From Chamaecyparis obtusa (lineage: Eukaryota > Streptophyta > Pinopsida > Cupressales > Cupressaceae): a stretch of DNA of 64,000 nucleotides. Of this stretch, positions 11,224 through 23,854 are shown piece after piece. The stretch lies in contig BSBK01006347.1 in the NCBI GenBank assembly GCA_027943335.1, positions 1,291,001 through 1,355,000 on the forward strand. Reading direction: 5' to 3'. The first letter of the stretch is position 1. The number at the start of each line of letters is the position of its first letter. Under the pieces are notes generated by a model. That model saw nothing but the letters and a program-made list of their open reading frames with translations. It did not search any database and had not been told where the DNA came from. Position numbers and translations under genes: made by a program.

Positions 11224-12799
11224 TTATTGATTTCCATCTTTATGTACCAAATAAGTGTTTTCAAAACCATCATGGATGGTTCTTCTACTATGTTGGCATG
11301 GTCTACCAAGAATCAAATTCCCACATGTCATAAGAATAACATCACAAAGAACCTTGTCCTGATATGAACTGATAGAAAAACACACATAATCCTTTTGACT
11401 AATCACTACATGCTGCTTTTGGGTAACCCAAGTGGCCTTGTATGGATTAGGATGGTCAAATGGTTGAATTCCTAACTTATTAACCATATCAAGAGAAACA
11501 AGATTGCAATGTGATCCAGAATCCACAATCAATTTGCATATCTTGCCCTTACATAAACAATTTGTCTTGAAAATATTCACCTTTGGTTCAACAATTTCCT
11601 TACCTTGTCTTACCATTACAAATTCTCCATCCTCAGGTTCTGTCAATAGTGGCTTTGGTGTTGCTTCCTCTTCATCTTGCACAAGTTGTACTCTCCTTTC
11701 CTTTCCTTTATTTGAATCAATCCATTTAGGACATCTAAAGGACTCATGGCCAACCTCATTAGAATGAAAACATCTTCCTATAAAGACACCATTGCCTCTT
11801 CCACCAAATTTGTCTCCTCTAGATCCTCCTCTTTGACTTGTTATAGGTTCCTTTCTCTTATCTTTGTCATTTCTAATTTGAAACTCTGAGTTTGGTATGC
11901 CACCTCTTCCTCTCATGGATCCTCCTCCTCTATTGCTTCGTCTTTCACTTTTCCTTTTCAACTTCTCCTCAACCCAAACTGCAAGTTGAAAACATTCTCC
12001 TAGAGTCCCTTGTATGTTCAATCCAATTTTATCTTAGATGTTATACTTCAAGCCATTCATGTACCTAGAAACCTTTTAATCTTCATCTTCTATGCCTCCC
12101 CTAATGCTTAGGGTGTGAAAATTTTTAGTATAAGATATAATGTCCATGTCCCTTTTCTTCAAATTGTTCCTTCTCATCTTTGTTTGTATAGCCAAATCCG
12201 AGGGCAAAAATTGTCTCTTAACAATGGTCTTCATTCTTTCCCAATTTGTTATCTTGTTTAACTCTCTTTATATCATCTCATTTTGGATACTTGTCCACCA
12301 TGTAAGTGTTGTACCTCTCAGCCTTTCCTTTTCCATTTTTACCTTCTTCTCATCTTCTACATCCTCCAAATCAAATTAGTTCTCAAGTGCCTCTACCCAT
12401 CCAAGCACTTCTTCGGTATCCATCTTTCCTTGGTAGATTGGTAAATCTACATTAATCTTTCTTAATACCAGTACATTTTACTACCTTTATCAACCTGATA
12501 AATCTCCTCTCCTCAAGATCATCTTTTTCTACATGACCCCTATTGTCTTGTCTTCCATGGAACTCTTCTTGTTCTTCATGGTTCTCCTCATGAAGTTCTT
12601 CTTGAACCTCTTCTCTTATAGGTTCTCTTATCTCCCTTTCCAAAGATTATATCCTATCTATGAATGGAATTCTCTCTCTTCTCATCTTCCTCTCTTTGCT
12701 TTCCTTTTCTGCCTCTAGTTCCCTATGCTCTCTTTCTTTCTTCTCCAGTGCTGCCTTCAACTCCTCAATCTCCCTAGCCATTGGTTTCTTAGGTGCCAT
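11224..12799 (-). pseudogene. Gypsy gag-protease, frameshifted
   Basis: The minus-strand start at 12799 reads MAPKKPMAREIEELKAALEKK, a charged coiled-coil gag start. It then breaks up through stops and shifts. From 12021 an open stretch of 265 codons holds an Arg/Gly-rich segment, a degenerate zinc knuckle (C84, S87 where Cys is expected, H92, C97), and a retropepsin-like domain with active-site DSG at residues 167-169 and ILGRP at 237-241. Gag binds RNA and forms the particle; the protease cleaves the polyprotein. The knuckle has lost a metal ligand. The frame stops at 11224, where pol would follow. Confidence 0.85.
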
Positions 12800-12834
12800 G
12801 ACTCTTTAAATTTCTTCCCAAATATTTCCCTAAT

Positions 12835-12846
12835 GCTCTGATACCA
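12835..12846 (-). other. tRNA-Met primer binding site
   Basis: The minus strand reads TGGTATCAGAGC, complementary to the 3' end of plant initiator tRNA-Met. It sits between the right LTR and the gag start codon at 12799, which fixes the element's orientation. Confidence 0.85.
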
Positions 12847-14498
12847 CCTTCTATAGAGTTAATCACTATGTTCAAGGACTCATGACGAAAATGAGTGATT
12901 AACCTTTAAGAGGCTTGGACACTATCCAATAACCCCTAAGGCCTAAAAGACCCAAAATTGAACACAAGTGGTTATACCTTCACCAAATGGAAAATATGAA
13001 TGTATTTGACCTATATGAGGTTTTTTCAACAAGATTTACCAAGTTATAAGGTTTAGAACCAAATCCAATACCCTAAACTCCCAAATTGCCAAGTAGGCCT
13101 AATAGCCCTTCCTTGTAGGACAGCAGTGACACAAAACTCAACTTTACTCTAGACTATTCCAAAACCCTAGACAAAAAAATTACCTTTTGGGATACCCTTT
13201 TTGATGACCTTTAACATATGTAAAACTTAGACTATGTTATTTTGGACAAAACATAAGATCCTTCAGACTGTGCCCTGTAAATATACACCAAACTAGGCCA
13301 ATTTACAAAGGAACTATCAAATGTTTTTACTTCCCAAATTCAATAATTTGGAAAGTATCCACATATGGTATAAAACCTCAAAATATGCCACCAATTTTGT
13401 CCTTGGATGCCTCCAAGTGCAAAAGCCCCAAATTGCTCCCAAATACCCTTCAAAACTAGGGTCTTTCAATAGAACACCTTCCACACGTTTCTAGGATCAA
13501 TTGAGGGTGGATCCACAATACATTGGATGTCCCTAGACTCTTTAAAGCATAAAAATTATGCCTCCTTCAAGCATATCTCTTGCTGCTACTCCCAACCAAC
13601 CATTCTCATTAACCCTTCAACAAGCCTTCTCGGTGATCACCAACCAAATACTCTTCATCTGCACATTAATAGGTTAGATTCATAATGTAAATATCAAGGA
13701 TAAATCACTCCATGAGAATCGGCTTTGTATCATTCATGGAGTGATGATCTATACATTAGATTAGATCAAAATTACAAAGAAATCACTATGTTTCTTGGGA
13801 GAGTCAGCCCTGTTCTTGCAATCAGTCACTTAAATGAACTTCAAATCGTATGAAACTGATTAAAAATGATGTTTATAAGACCCTTATTTAAGTTACAACA
13901 TTCAAGGAACAAAATAAATTACAAAACAATGCTAGATCATATCAAAACTTACAACAAAACTCAGATTTTTATGTATTTTATGGCCTAGTCCGTACACCAG
14001 CAATTACTGTATGCATTGTGTTAGTATAAAATGATCAAAACATGTTTAAATAACTTTCTAATAACCCCCTCTACCTTCCCCTACCGTTTAAACTCCCTAA
14101 ATGACTCTCAAACTTCCAAAAATCAATTTCCCTCCTAAAACTAGTGACCATTGAGATTCAAATATTTGAATCAACCAACTTACATTTTATTTAATAAAAG
14201 ATTAAAATACCTTCTCAAACTTGTCAAAAAATCTACTTAAACTAATTTAAACACATCTAAAAACCTTCTAGACTCCTAATGATCTAATTATGTATCATAT
14301 TATCAAATTTATTTAATTTTCACCATCTAAGATCCTAAGGCCCTTGACAGGTCCTTAGGATCTTTTACAAATTTATTATTTTAATTGCTTCCAAAGCCTT
14401 CAAAGGCCATTATTGGCTTTAACAAATGCCAATTTACATTCTCAATCTTCATCATGTCTTTATTTGATCTATTGTCTTCTTGGTTCCTTGATGCTCCT
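12847..14498 (-). repeat. 5' LTR of the gypsy element
   Basis: Matches 9098-10725 with many differences. Its outer edge is blurred: after ATGCTCCT near 14498 come two extra copies of a 'TCTTCTTGGTTCCTTGATG' phrase (about 14514-14532 and 14542-14560). The true LTR end may therefore be near 14562. Confidence 0.75.
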
Positions 14499-14562
14499 AT
14501 TAAATAAAATATTGTCTTCTTGGTTCCTTGATGATCTATTATCTTCTTGGTTCCTTGATGCA
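14471..14562. repeat. Short tandem repeat at the gypsy LTR edge
   Basis: The phrase TCTTCTTGGTTCCTTGATG occurs three times (starting about 14475, 14514 and 14542) at uneven spacing. It looks like slippage or rearrangement at the LTR end. Confidence 0.7.
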
Positions 14563-14884
14563 CCTACTAAAAATTGGATGAAATGATATATCACTCTTTT
14601 TCTTTTCAAAGATCATATGCCTCAACCATCTCATTAAATAAAGTTCAGAGAGGATTTAAATCAATATCCAATATTGTATTTTAAGAGTCTTCAGATAAAT
14701 CTGTGTGCTGATTTTTCATGTCAATATTTAGCATCACTCGATTATCCAGAATTTCTTATCCAAGAGTTCCAACCTGCTGCAAAGGATTTCCTGTACTTTG
14801 AAAGATTTGTTTAACATTCCTGTCATACAACCATTATTTCTTTCAGCTTCAGATCAGGAGACTTTTCAGTCAGGTATCAAGATC
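14563..14884. other. Region upstream of the 14885 gene
   Basis: No gene is seen. A pyrimidine stretch ending ATTTCTTTCAG at about 14846 is a plausible 3' splice site, so an upstream intron and non-coding or short coding exon could lie here. In-frame sequence before the chosen ATG is open back to about 14798, so the start could be further upstream. Confidence 0.4.
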
Positions 14885-15700
14885 ATGTCTAGAAAGAATT
14901 TGGTCGTAGGGAAGGCCACTGTAAGCGGATCTGGTCTTCTCTGTGCTCTGCCAACAAGCACGGCAGTTGCAATTCCAGAAGAACCAGCCTTAAGGTAACT
15001 GAATTCAATGACAAATTATGTTTTCTATTTAACAGAAGATGTTGATGCTGATTCCCGTTCTTGTTCTTGTTGTTCTTGTTTCTTGTTTGCCAGGGCATAT
15101 AAGTCGGGGGAGCAATTGGAGAAGAAAAGATTCTCATACAATAAATTAGAGCTCTTGTTCTATGATCTTAGTGGAATAAATCCAGTTGAAATGGAGATTA
15201 CAAGATCTTATGAAGTTGACATTGAGTCTGAGGTGGAAGATGTTTTAAAGGAGAGTTGCGTCAAGTTCGTCCTGAGATTCTTAAATAAGGCCAAGAGGGT
15301 GCATTTGTATGTTTATCTTGTCTACGGGGATCCCCATTTGAAACCGAAGGATACTGATGCACAAAAGGTCGAATATTATTGGATGCCTGTATCGCGGTCT
15401 AATTGCAAGAAGGGCTGTCAGGGACCTATTTTACGTGCCATGAAACATAAAGCTATACTTGCAAGAAAAGAAGCTAGGGAGATTTATATTGGGATAGATG
15501 AGGCAAGCAGCCATGTCCGTATTGATCCTGATTTTTATAGGATGCCTAATTTCAGGCTTCTTTTGGCTGCTTACACTGATCAGAATGAATTGTTGGGAAC
15601 GACTGTATCCAGCCCCATCAGGGTTTTGTCTGATAACGGTGCTCTTCCTGGAGGTGCTTCTTTCAAGGTGCATTTCAATTTGCATGGACGTATCCTATAA
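14885..15700 (+). CDS. Intact two-exon gene, unknown function
   Basis: Exon 1 is 14885-14994, the intron is 14995-15093 (GTAACT...TTGCCAG, 99 bp with a pyrimidine-rich 3' end), and exon 2 is 15094-15700. The join is in frame (ALR|AYKSGEQ) and gives 238 residues without a stop. The protein starts MSRKNLVVGKA, has no membrane span or signal peptide, and is mixed alpha/beta in character. Distinct phrases are ELLFYDLSGINPVEMEITRS, a Cys-Lys-Lys-Gly-Cys pair, and near the C-terminus RLLLAAYTDQNELLGTTVSS followed by PIRVLSDNG. I do not recognise the family. Codon use and the clean splice sites set it apart from the surrounding repeats. The last codons (GRIL-stop) could be read-through past a splice donor at GTATCC (15691), so more 3' exons are possible. 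No expression evidence is available. Confidence 0.55.
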
Positions 15701-15711
15701 AAATTTAATCC

Positions 15712-15910
15712 TCCTAGACTAGGTGCTTCTTTGAAGGTGTTTAATTTCACCGATCCACATTTGAAACCAAACGATGTTCACTGTAACATTCTTTAATGAT
15801 CTAATGCCTATTTGAAATTGAATAATGTTGGTTTTAATATTAATCTTGTTTTTTTAAAAGACTGAGATTCTTGAATGATTCTTTATATGAATCTTGTCTA
15901 CGTCGATTAA
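15712..15910 (+). pseudogene. Scrambled partial copies of exon 2
   Basis: 15721-15751 resembles the exon end at 15653-15680 (GGTGCTTCTTT[C/G]AAGGTG). 15750-15783 resembles 15331-15362 (GATCC-CATTTGAAACC). 15862-15895 resembles 15272-15325 (CTGAGATTCTT... and ATCTTGTCTACG). The order is shuffled relative to the exon. They look like remnants of an old duplicated gene copy. Confidence 0.5.
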
Positions 15911-16959
15911 ATGCTTTTGTCATTAAATGTTTCTTCATGCCATAAAAAATTGCAATGCCTGTTCTTTATGACCATTTATAGGGGTATGCATTGTTGTCTT
16001 CCCCTTTTGTTCATGACAGTCCAATCTGCATGTTTTGACCTACTCTTTCATGGCTTGGTCCTCGTGTTTTCAGTCTATCAAATATTTTTGTAGGTTACTG
16101 TGTATAAGAACACTTATGATATGGACTTGGAGACTATTATCATATTGAATTTTTTAGCTTCTCCACTCCATGAAAATCGTACGAAACTGTTACTCATTAA
16201 AATCCTCATAATATCGAATAACAGACTATTATCACAAGAGAAAATTGTTAATGTTCTAACTGGAACAGTGATCCATCAGCAGAACAAATGATTAATGTTC
16301 TATTTGGGACAACAAATCAGATGATTCTATATTTTTGACCACTTTGAACTTTTAATTTGAAAAAAAAAGAAAAATGCATGCTTACTATCACCTGTAGATT
16401 TATTTGGTTTGCTTTTATTTCCTGTATTTTAATTGTCATCTTTTTCTATTTATTTATGTTTTTGTCCGAGCAGGTTCCATGGATTGCAATTTGCACAGCT
16501 GTTGTATTATACATATTGCACATTGAATAATATTGCTTTCTATTTAGATATCAAGATTCAAATTTCGTTTATGGATTTACCAGGTTAATTGCTGATAGTA
16601 GTGACGCAAGATTGATTTATTTTCTGAAAAGACCCAAACCCATATACAATCATGAAATAATAAAACACCCCATCTCAAATAACAAAAAAATCGATAATAG
16701 ATATGACGATTATTATTTCATATTTAAAAAGATTACATAGACCTGAAATAGCTTTTACAAATTCCAATATCTTCTATCACAAAGATGCATGAAAACGATG
16801 GAAGTATAGATTTATTTTGTATGAGCATTAATATAACACTGAACCATATTGAGAGGCATATTATAAACTCTATTTTCCATACTTCTGAAACTCCCATTCG
16901 CTATTATCTAAAGGACATGTTTCACTGTCTAGAAAATAAATTGCATAAAAAGAGAAATT
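15911..16959. other. No gene seen
   Basis: AT-rich sequence. Splice-acceptor-like sites occur at about 16093 (TTTTTGTAG) and 16474 (TCCGAGCAG|GTTCC) and might serve extra exons of the upstream gene, but no conserved coding segment follows them that I can support. Confidence 0.4.
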
Positions 16960-19900
16960 GGTGAACTTGAAATATATAAGATAAAGCATCAATGGTTTTT
17001 TAATTATAAATTTGTGGTATATCTGATTAATGCTATTGAGGACAATAGCTAAATTATAGGGGAAGAATTGTTATGTCACGTTTTCTTGATCTTTCTAGAA
17101 TTAAAATGGAAGATAAAAATAATGGATATTAATGTTTATAAAAAGTACTATTAAAAGAGAAGGGTGATTATAATTATTACACTATTATATTATTAAAGTG
17201 TAATTAAAGGTGGCCTTTTAAACAAGGTGTGATGGTTTGGAAACCACTCCTTAAAAGAATATATAACTCTTTATGTGAGACTTGAGAAGGGGAAGGAGAT
17301 GACTCATGAAATAATGGTACAAAGAAAATGCAACAAGAACAATAAGAATTAAAAGAATGCGAGGGGATGAAGGGAACAAAGACGGCATAGTTAAGTTCTT
17401 TGGCTAGGCATTGGGCATTAGAGAAGAGGCACACATGGTGTGTCCAACTCAGGGTACGGTGTACTCCTGGGACATGTAATTGATCCTCTGTTTGTGGATC
17501 CTATGCCGGTCATTTCTCTTTAGTGGACATCAACCTCTTTATGATTTACAGATACGTATTGATCTATTTTTATATTGTAGTTCTTAATTTGTTTTACAAT
17601 TGAAATTAATATTACAAAGATTCTCTCATTTAAACTATATTAAATAATTTACTTTTAAAAGCACATTAAATTGCATAAGACTTTATAATATAAGATAAAT
17701 AATCTTAATATTAAGTTATCTTTATTTAAAGATAAAAAGGTAAATCACAATGATTTAATTAGCAAGGATGATGGTAAGTATCTTCATTATCATGAATAAA
17801 TATTCTAATTTATGCATCATATTGTAATTGGAACATTAATCCTCAGGATAGTATTAGATATCTTTCCCATATAATCCTCTGGGTGAGTGAGGAGAAGCCA
17901 GATCAAATGATCGATCATAACATGGATGAAATGGGGGAAAGAAATAAAGGATCTAGTCAATGTTGGACATCACAGTCAGCAACAATCAAAACAAACAAGT
18001 CAACAATCCGAATCAGCCAAAAATTTCCTAAAAATTCACTTATTCGATATGTGATTTGGCCCCAAAACTTGTTTGAATATTATAATAAAATTTACAAAAA
18101 TTAATAGTTGAATAGAATCAACTTTTCCAAAACTACAAAAGTGAGTCTATTTCTATAAGATTTAGAAATCTCCAAAGGTGAATCATGACCACAAAAATTG
18201 TTTTATTAAAAACCTTCTCACAAAAGTAGAAATAAACTGGTCAAGGCTAGTCTTTAGTATAAGAAGGATTTGGATAATTTAAAATTATTTTTCTTTTTGA
18301 AAATTTCAAATATTAGGAACATATGTTGGATCATCTCCACTATAAAGATCAACGATTCAAACTATTCTTCGAAAAACTTGGAAGTTGAACTCACTGCAAG
18401 TTAAAATAAGCTACAACATCATTGTATGTAAAAATTTTGACCACTATTATTTGATACTTATTTTTATATCATGACTTTAACAATGGATTCACAAAATCTA
18501 TAATTTGGAAGGAAAAGATATGAATAAAGAATAAAGAACATTGACAAATAGGGGTTGCGTGCAGCGGGAGTCCCTACTCCTGCCTTAGGTAAGGGCATAG
18601 GAGAAAGTGGAGTAGGAAGACATGGAAAGGGAAGTAGTGTTCCCAATCAGTCAATTACCATTACCATTATGAAAGAGCATCAACTCAAAGATGAAACATG
18701 GCTACAACCAAAGGAGCAATGAACAATGAAAATACCAGTTAATAGTAACCATGAAAATACTAATTAATTAGTAACTGTTATGAAAGACTATTGATTAAAA
18801 GATGTAACATAGCTACAAGTAGAAGAGCAATGAGCAATGAAAATACAGTATTGCTATTATGAATGTAAAAGTGAAAATAGAGTTTGGATCTTTAATGGAA
18901 AAAATGAAAACAGAGTTAGGATCTTTAATGGCATATGAAGATTAGTAGTTTGGGCTTTCAAACTTGACTGTAATGTGATTTATCTAGTATAATGTGAATA
19001 CAATTAACAAGGGTATCCTGGAGTTAGAAAATTCCATATTTATAAACATGTTAAAAGTGCAACTGCAAGGCAGAGGCCTTAGTCTTCCATTTTTGTAGTC
19101 GCTTGCAAATTTCTTCGAATTTCAGCATCTTCTCGAATCGGATACCGTTCTGGCAATACATTTAGTAGCAATAAATGGAGTGAATTCCCATGATTTAATT
19201 CTACTTCTCTTATTGCTCCCTACTCTTTGGAAACAACGAGACTAATTTTAGATTTAGAGTTTCATCTATGTCCTTAATAAATTAGGTGCAAATTGCTTTC
19301 TTATAACAATATCTAGAACAGACTTGGCATTCCCAAAAGCAAACCTCATAGTTATAGTCATAGCAATACTGGAACTAAAGATGGAGAATCATGAAAAACA
19401 TATCCATTCATTCCAATTCATATTAAGCATTCAATCCTCTTGTTCAGAAAAAAAAAAACACAGAAGAAAAATCACAGAGAATCACATATTCATTTTGTAT
19501 GGATATTTCAAAGATTTTTCATTGGTGATTTATGGACATGAATTTGAATGAATGAGTTAGTAGAGCCACATGTACCCCAAACATGATGCAATAGGAAATT
19601 AAAAGGAGATTCAAATTTTATCCACAAAATATAGGTATAAAGCCAAAGTGGATTAAACCACCCATACCCTAATCTAAAGCTCTCATTTTGGTATAGGTGG
19701 AGAGGACATTGACAAATAATTTGGCTTTATACCTACCAATTACATTTGTTTGAAAGTTTCTAAAGCCATTTCAACAAATCCACTTTCTGCAAAATATGCA
19801 GAGGGGAAATGATGGATAACATATTTTCAAAATTATTAGTACATCAAGTAGATTTAATATTATTGGAGAATTTACTGTAAGTTGCATTAGAGTAGATTGG

Positions 19901-21278
19901 AATGAGTGAGAGAATCTTTTTTAAAATTTAAAACCCTAAAATATCTACTAGGCAAAGGAACGGGATATTAGCTGAATGTCAGCATAGAAAACAACCATAC
20001 CTGATACAATCCACCTACACTGGATCAGGTTATGAATATGGAAACCTATAGAAGAAGAAATGTAAAATAGAAACTCACAGAAGAAGAAATGTAAAATAGG
20101 GAAAAAAATGACTTGCATTCGAAATAGAAGGAAAACTGATACTTACTACTCAAGGGTTTTCAAATCTATAACGCAGGAGAAACTATTGAATCACTCTGAA
20201 ATCTGTAGATGGGAATGAATGGCGACGATGTTAATGTAATAAAACATTAGGCCCAATCTCAGACATTTAGTTCCTACAAACGGAACCTACACGCGACACG
20301 TAGCCAGTAGGACACAACCAAGCTTACATGCAAGATGCCACATGAAACCTCCTGTGAATATCATGTTCCCTTGCAAACTACCATGCTCCCATCCCTGCAG
20401 CCCTATTTTTTCTCTGAAATTTCCCAGACAGAAAATGGAAAAGACTAGGAGGAAAAATGTGTAAGCAATAGCAAAAAAAGAATTTATATTTTTGACGAGC
20501 GATTAATTCTTAAATTTCTTCAACACTATAGTTTTTGGCATGAATTTTCCATCTAAGGCAGTCGAAAACTTTAGTCTCCTGCCTTAACACAGGGACTAAT
20601 AACTAGCACTTGCACCTTTGAAGGGTGCAAGGGTTACGTCGATAGTGTTGTATATATTAAATTCAATGTCATTGTATTGTTGATGTAGAAAGTTTGGTTA
20701 ACTTCATTTTTTATTTTTTTTTCATTTTTTGTACCCATGGAATATACCATGTTAGACTTTTCCTTCGTAGAGGTTCATCCTTTCTTTTCAAAAAGTTGTC
20801 TTCTCTGCAATTTTTACCATTATTTCTGCACCCTATTTCATCCACATCGCACTTCACAAGCTCTTGGTCAAAATGAATTGTGCTTTTATCATCCTCCTCG
20901 AAAAGTATGGGTGTAGCAACATCATTGTCATTTTCATTAATGAAGCACAAATTGTTGTAGTGGTTTTCATCATGATATGAGAGATGAAGTGTGAGAATAA
21001 CTACGCTATCAAAATTGTAGATCTAGAATATATGGCCCTTCAAGTGGTGCACATTAATGTTTGTGTGTGTCATGATGGAGTCTTCATAAATCTCACAATG
21101 GTCTTCCCATGTTCCATCTTCTGCCATTTTTTCATAGTATTTTTCAAAAGTCATTTCATCTTTTTGAGAAACGAAAGGCTCAAAGTCTAAACGATGCTCC
21201 ATAAAAGCTGATCTTCTAGGGCTCTGAAGAAACAATTTCCATCTGGTAGCATTTGCAACATTCTCATCTGTAATCCTA
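16960..21278. repeat. Family R dispersed repeat, copy 1
   Basis: Long repeat shared with 31143-33818, 37432-56602 and 56603-63510. 16960-17850 matches 57400-57776 joined to 62638-63510. 17405-18640 matches 37817-39260. 18617-20612 matches 31143-33140 and, in pieces, 39250-39680, 42836-43301 and 55503-56610. 20612-21278 matches 33140-33818 and holds the OTU pseudogene. No coding capacity other than the OTU fragment is seen. The class of the repeat is unclear: no TG...CA ends, PBS or PPT could be assigned. Confidence 0.8.
20711..21260 (-). pseudogene. OTU-domain deubiquitinase pseudogene, copy 1
   Basis: On the minus strand, DGNCFFRALEDQL (Asp codon 21241-21243, Cys codon 21232-21234) is the N-terminal OTU catalytic motif. 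After a frameshift comes FEPFVSQ, then FEKYYEKMAEDGTWEDH (compare 'DGTWGGHxEL'), and after another shift LTLHLSYHDENHYNNL with the catalytic His at 20960-20962. A Lys/Asp-rich tail runs to a stop at 20711. The Asp-Cys to His distance (about 94 codons) nears that of a whole OTU domain with no intron, so a processed or reverse-transcribed origin is possible. The frameshifts make it non-functional. OTU proteins cleave ubiquitin chains; this copy is a relic inside family R. Confidence 0.8.
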
Positions 21279-23657
21279 TAAGAACTAGTCTTATGACACA
21301 AATGCCACATCAACAAAAATTCCCAAAAATCTAGGATTTCGTAAAAAAGCCAAAGGTTGAATGCTAAGTCGACAAGATATCAATAGATTCCCTACAGTAT
21401 AGGAATAAAAGAAATACAATTATGACAATAACTATCAAAAACCATAAAACATACCTATGTCCAAAGATAAGTAGAAAGTCGACCATCTGTGAAACATCCT
21501 AATGGAGACACAATAAGAGATGTCACATTAAATACAAGCAAGCACAAAACTATCATAACAAGACAACAACCCAAGAATTTTTCATCCAACTATCGAATCA
21601 CATTAGTAAAAGATAAAGATTAGATCAAAATATGTACTTCCATATTAATGGCAAAAGTAAGAAATAAAATTACCAAATACCACTATGTCAAATACAAGAA
21701 GTGTAACACCCTAAAAGAAGGTCCTTCCTAAAAGAAGCTTTAGAAACTTGTTCACAAAAGTTATCAAGGGAGAGAATATTTTCAAAGTGCATTTCCACCC
21801 TACCACGAAGCATTAACACTTCCCAGGAATCCTTCCTGACACGAAGGATACCCAACCCAACTCGAGATAGACTAACCAAGTAAAAACAGTCAGGAGTAAT
21901 GGAATTGTGTTGCATAAAACATCCATATTCAATTTTCAAATACATCATTTTCATGGCTTACTGAAGTAATACATCATAAATAAAACTAATTCCATTTCAA
22001 AAGAAAACATATGTTGGTGATACTAAATAAGAGGACACCACCATACTTTAATAGAATATTTCATGAAGTCAAACATTCTCATTATATGCAATGTATTTAT
22101 AAGTCTAGAAAGATCAAACATCTTCTTATAAGCTCTTTACTCTCAAAATTTACACATCTCAAATTCACAATGAATTATGGCCTCTGTTTCTTACTATTAT
22201 AAGAAAGTAAATAAGTTGATGCTCAAATAAATAATTTATTCTTTCTTTCAAAGTTTCCAAGATGTCAACTATAGAAATTATTATTTAGTGACCATTGTTT
22301 CCAAAACACATATAATTATTAAGATTTCTAAATAATAAATCTTATTAGATAAAAAAGCAAGATATTCATTTTTCCCAGCTAGTTTCTGGTTTCTTTCAGT
22401 CATATTGTTACAATAATCGTTCATCTGTACTCAGTATAAGGAAATTATAGTTGGGAAATTTATTAAGTTTTTTTATCTTACGAAACTTATCGAAAGAATT
22501 TTCCCACCTAAATGTTAGGAATGCCTAATTTCTAAGAGCGGATCAAGGTTGTGGTAATTATTTCCTAAATTAAGAAATACATTTCCAATAGTGATCAGAA
22601 TTTATTCAATATTTCCACCCAACGATCATCAAAGGTAAATAACTATTTCCAAAATCATATTTCAAGGAAGTATATCATGCTTAAAAATCTCTACTCAATT
22701 TCTCTTGGTACCAAATTTAATGGTTTCCCTTACAAACTCATTGATGGAAGAAGAGGTCTTGGAAAGCACACAAAAACTATGAATTATTTTGAGGATTTTG
22801 ACATTACCTAGGGTATTGAGTGGCATTAAATTTATGCTAAACATCTAGAATTTCCTCAAAGCCCAAAACCAGATCATTGGCTCTGTAATTCTTGATGGAA
22901 AAGTCATTTTCATTCAAATCATGAAGAATTTCTCTCTTAATGAGATATTATTATTTTTGTAAGCCTAAAATTGTAAATTTCATTACTAGAACCAGGGACA
23001 TGTGTGGTCATTATTCACACTTTAAAACTAAGAAATCCCAAAACAACATTACAGTTCCAAATAACTAAGTTCACAATCTCCAAAATGACTCCTAATGCAA
23101 CCATTGACAGGGAAATTAAAAATTAAAGACCTAATTAATATGGAAAAGACCAAACGAGATCATATCAAATTGGCATGACGAACACGATTGTAAGAGACCA
23201 GACATTTAGTACTAATTAAGTGCACAAATATAGCACCTAGAAGAAAGATTTAATTATTTAGGCAAGAAGTTGAATTAACCCACAGACAAAACATGGGGTA
23301 AGCGATAGAGATAAGATATGTTAAGCAAAGAAAACTCCCAACTAGAAAGAAATAATGATGCAATATGCAAGATAAGTTGTTTAATAATAGCGAGAATTGA
23401 CATTCATTAAGCCGCATAGGAGAGGGTCTCTAAAAGCCCAAACGGTAAAAGAGAAAATCACATAACTCAATAGACATGATACCAATAACTGACGGCTCAA
23501 TATTCGCCAGCTAACATTCCCAAGACATGCCATAAACCTAAAGCTTTGAGCCTTCCTACAAACCAAAGTGGAACCCAATCAACAAATACAATGCTATTAA
23601 ATCGGTGGGGATATAGCTACAATTGCGGCTCATAAGCACATAAGTCTACATGGAGAG
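21279..23657. other. No gene seen
   Basis: AT-rich, unassigned. A 'GTGTAACACCCTAAAAG' phrase at 21701 resembles the TGTAACACC start of some LTRs (as at 43302) but no partner was found. The 88-codon minus-strand open stretch at 21688-21954 has no recognisable domain. Confidence 0.4.
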
Positions 23658-23854
23658 TGTTAGGCCATTTTTCTGTCACAGCAAAAATCCTTTGAAAGTG
23701 GCCTCTTCCCTGCAAATGTTTTTGTAAAAGTGTCCTGCCCTGTGTTCTTCATGTTGTCACCAAGCTCTAGTCCAATTTGCACGTGTTGAATTGCCAAATC
23801 CTAAAAGTTATTCAAATTCTAAGGTCTGCGGGAAAATAATTTCAAAATCTGCCA

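Larger units (their letters stand above)
9095..14498 (-). mobile_element. Truncated Ty3/gypsy element, minus strand
   Basis: Two copies of a ~1.6-kb sequence (9095-10731 and about 12847-14498) flank 2.1 kb of internal DNA. Next to the right LTR on the minus strand is a tRNA-Met primer site. Next to the left LTR is a purine tract. So the right LTR is the 5' LTR and the element runs right to left. Only gag, protease and a scrap of downstream sequence remain; reverse transcriptase and integrase are gone. No clear target-site duplication was found, so the outer ends are approximate. Confidence 0.8.

Noticed and set aside
21701..21717. TGTAACACCCTAAAAG as the start of another LTR
   Set aside because: Only the first ten or so bases match the LARD LTR start and no second copy, PBS or PPT was found.
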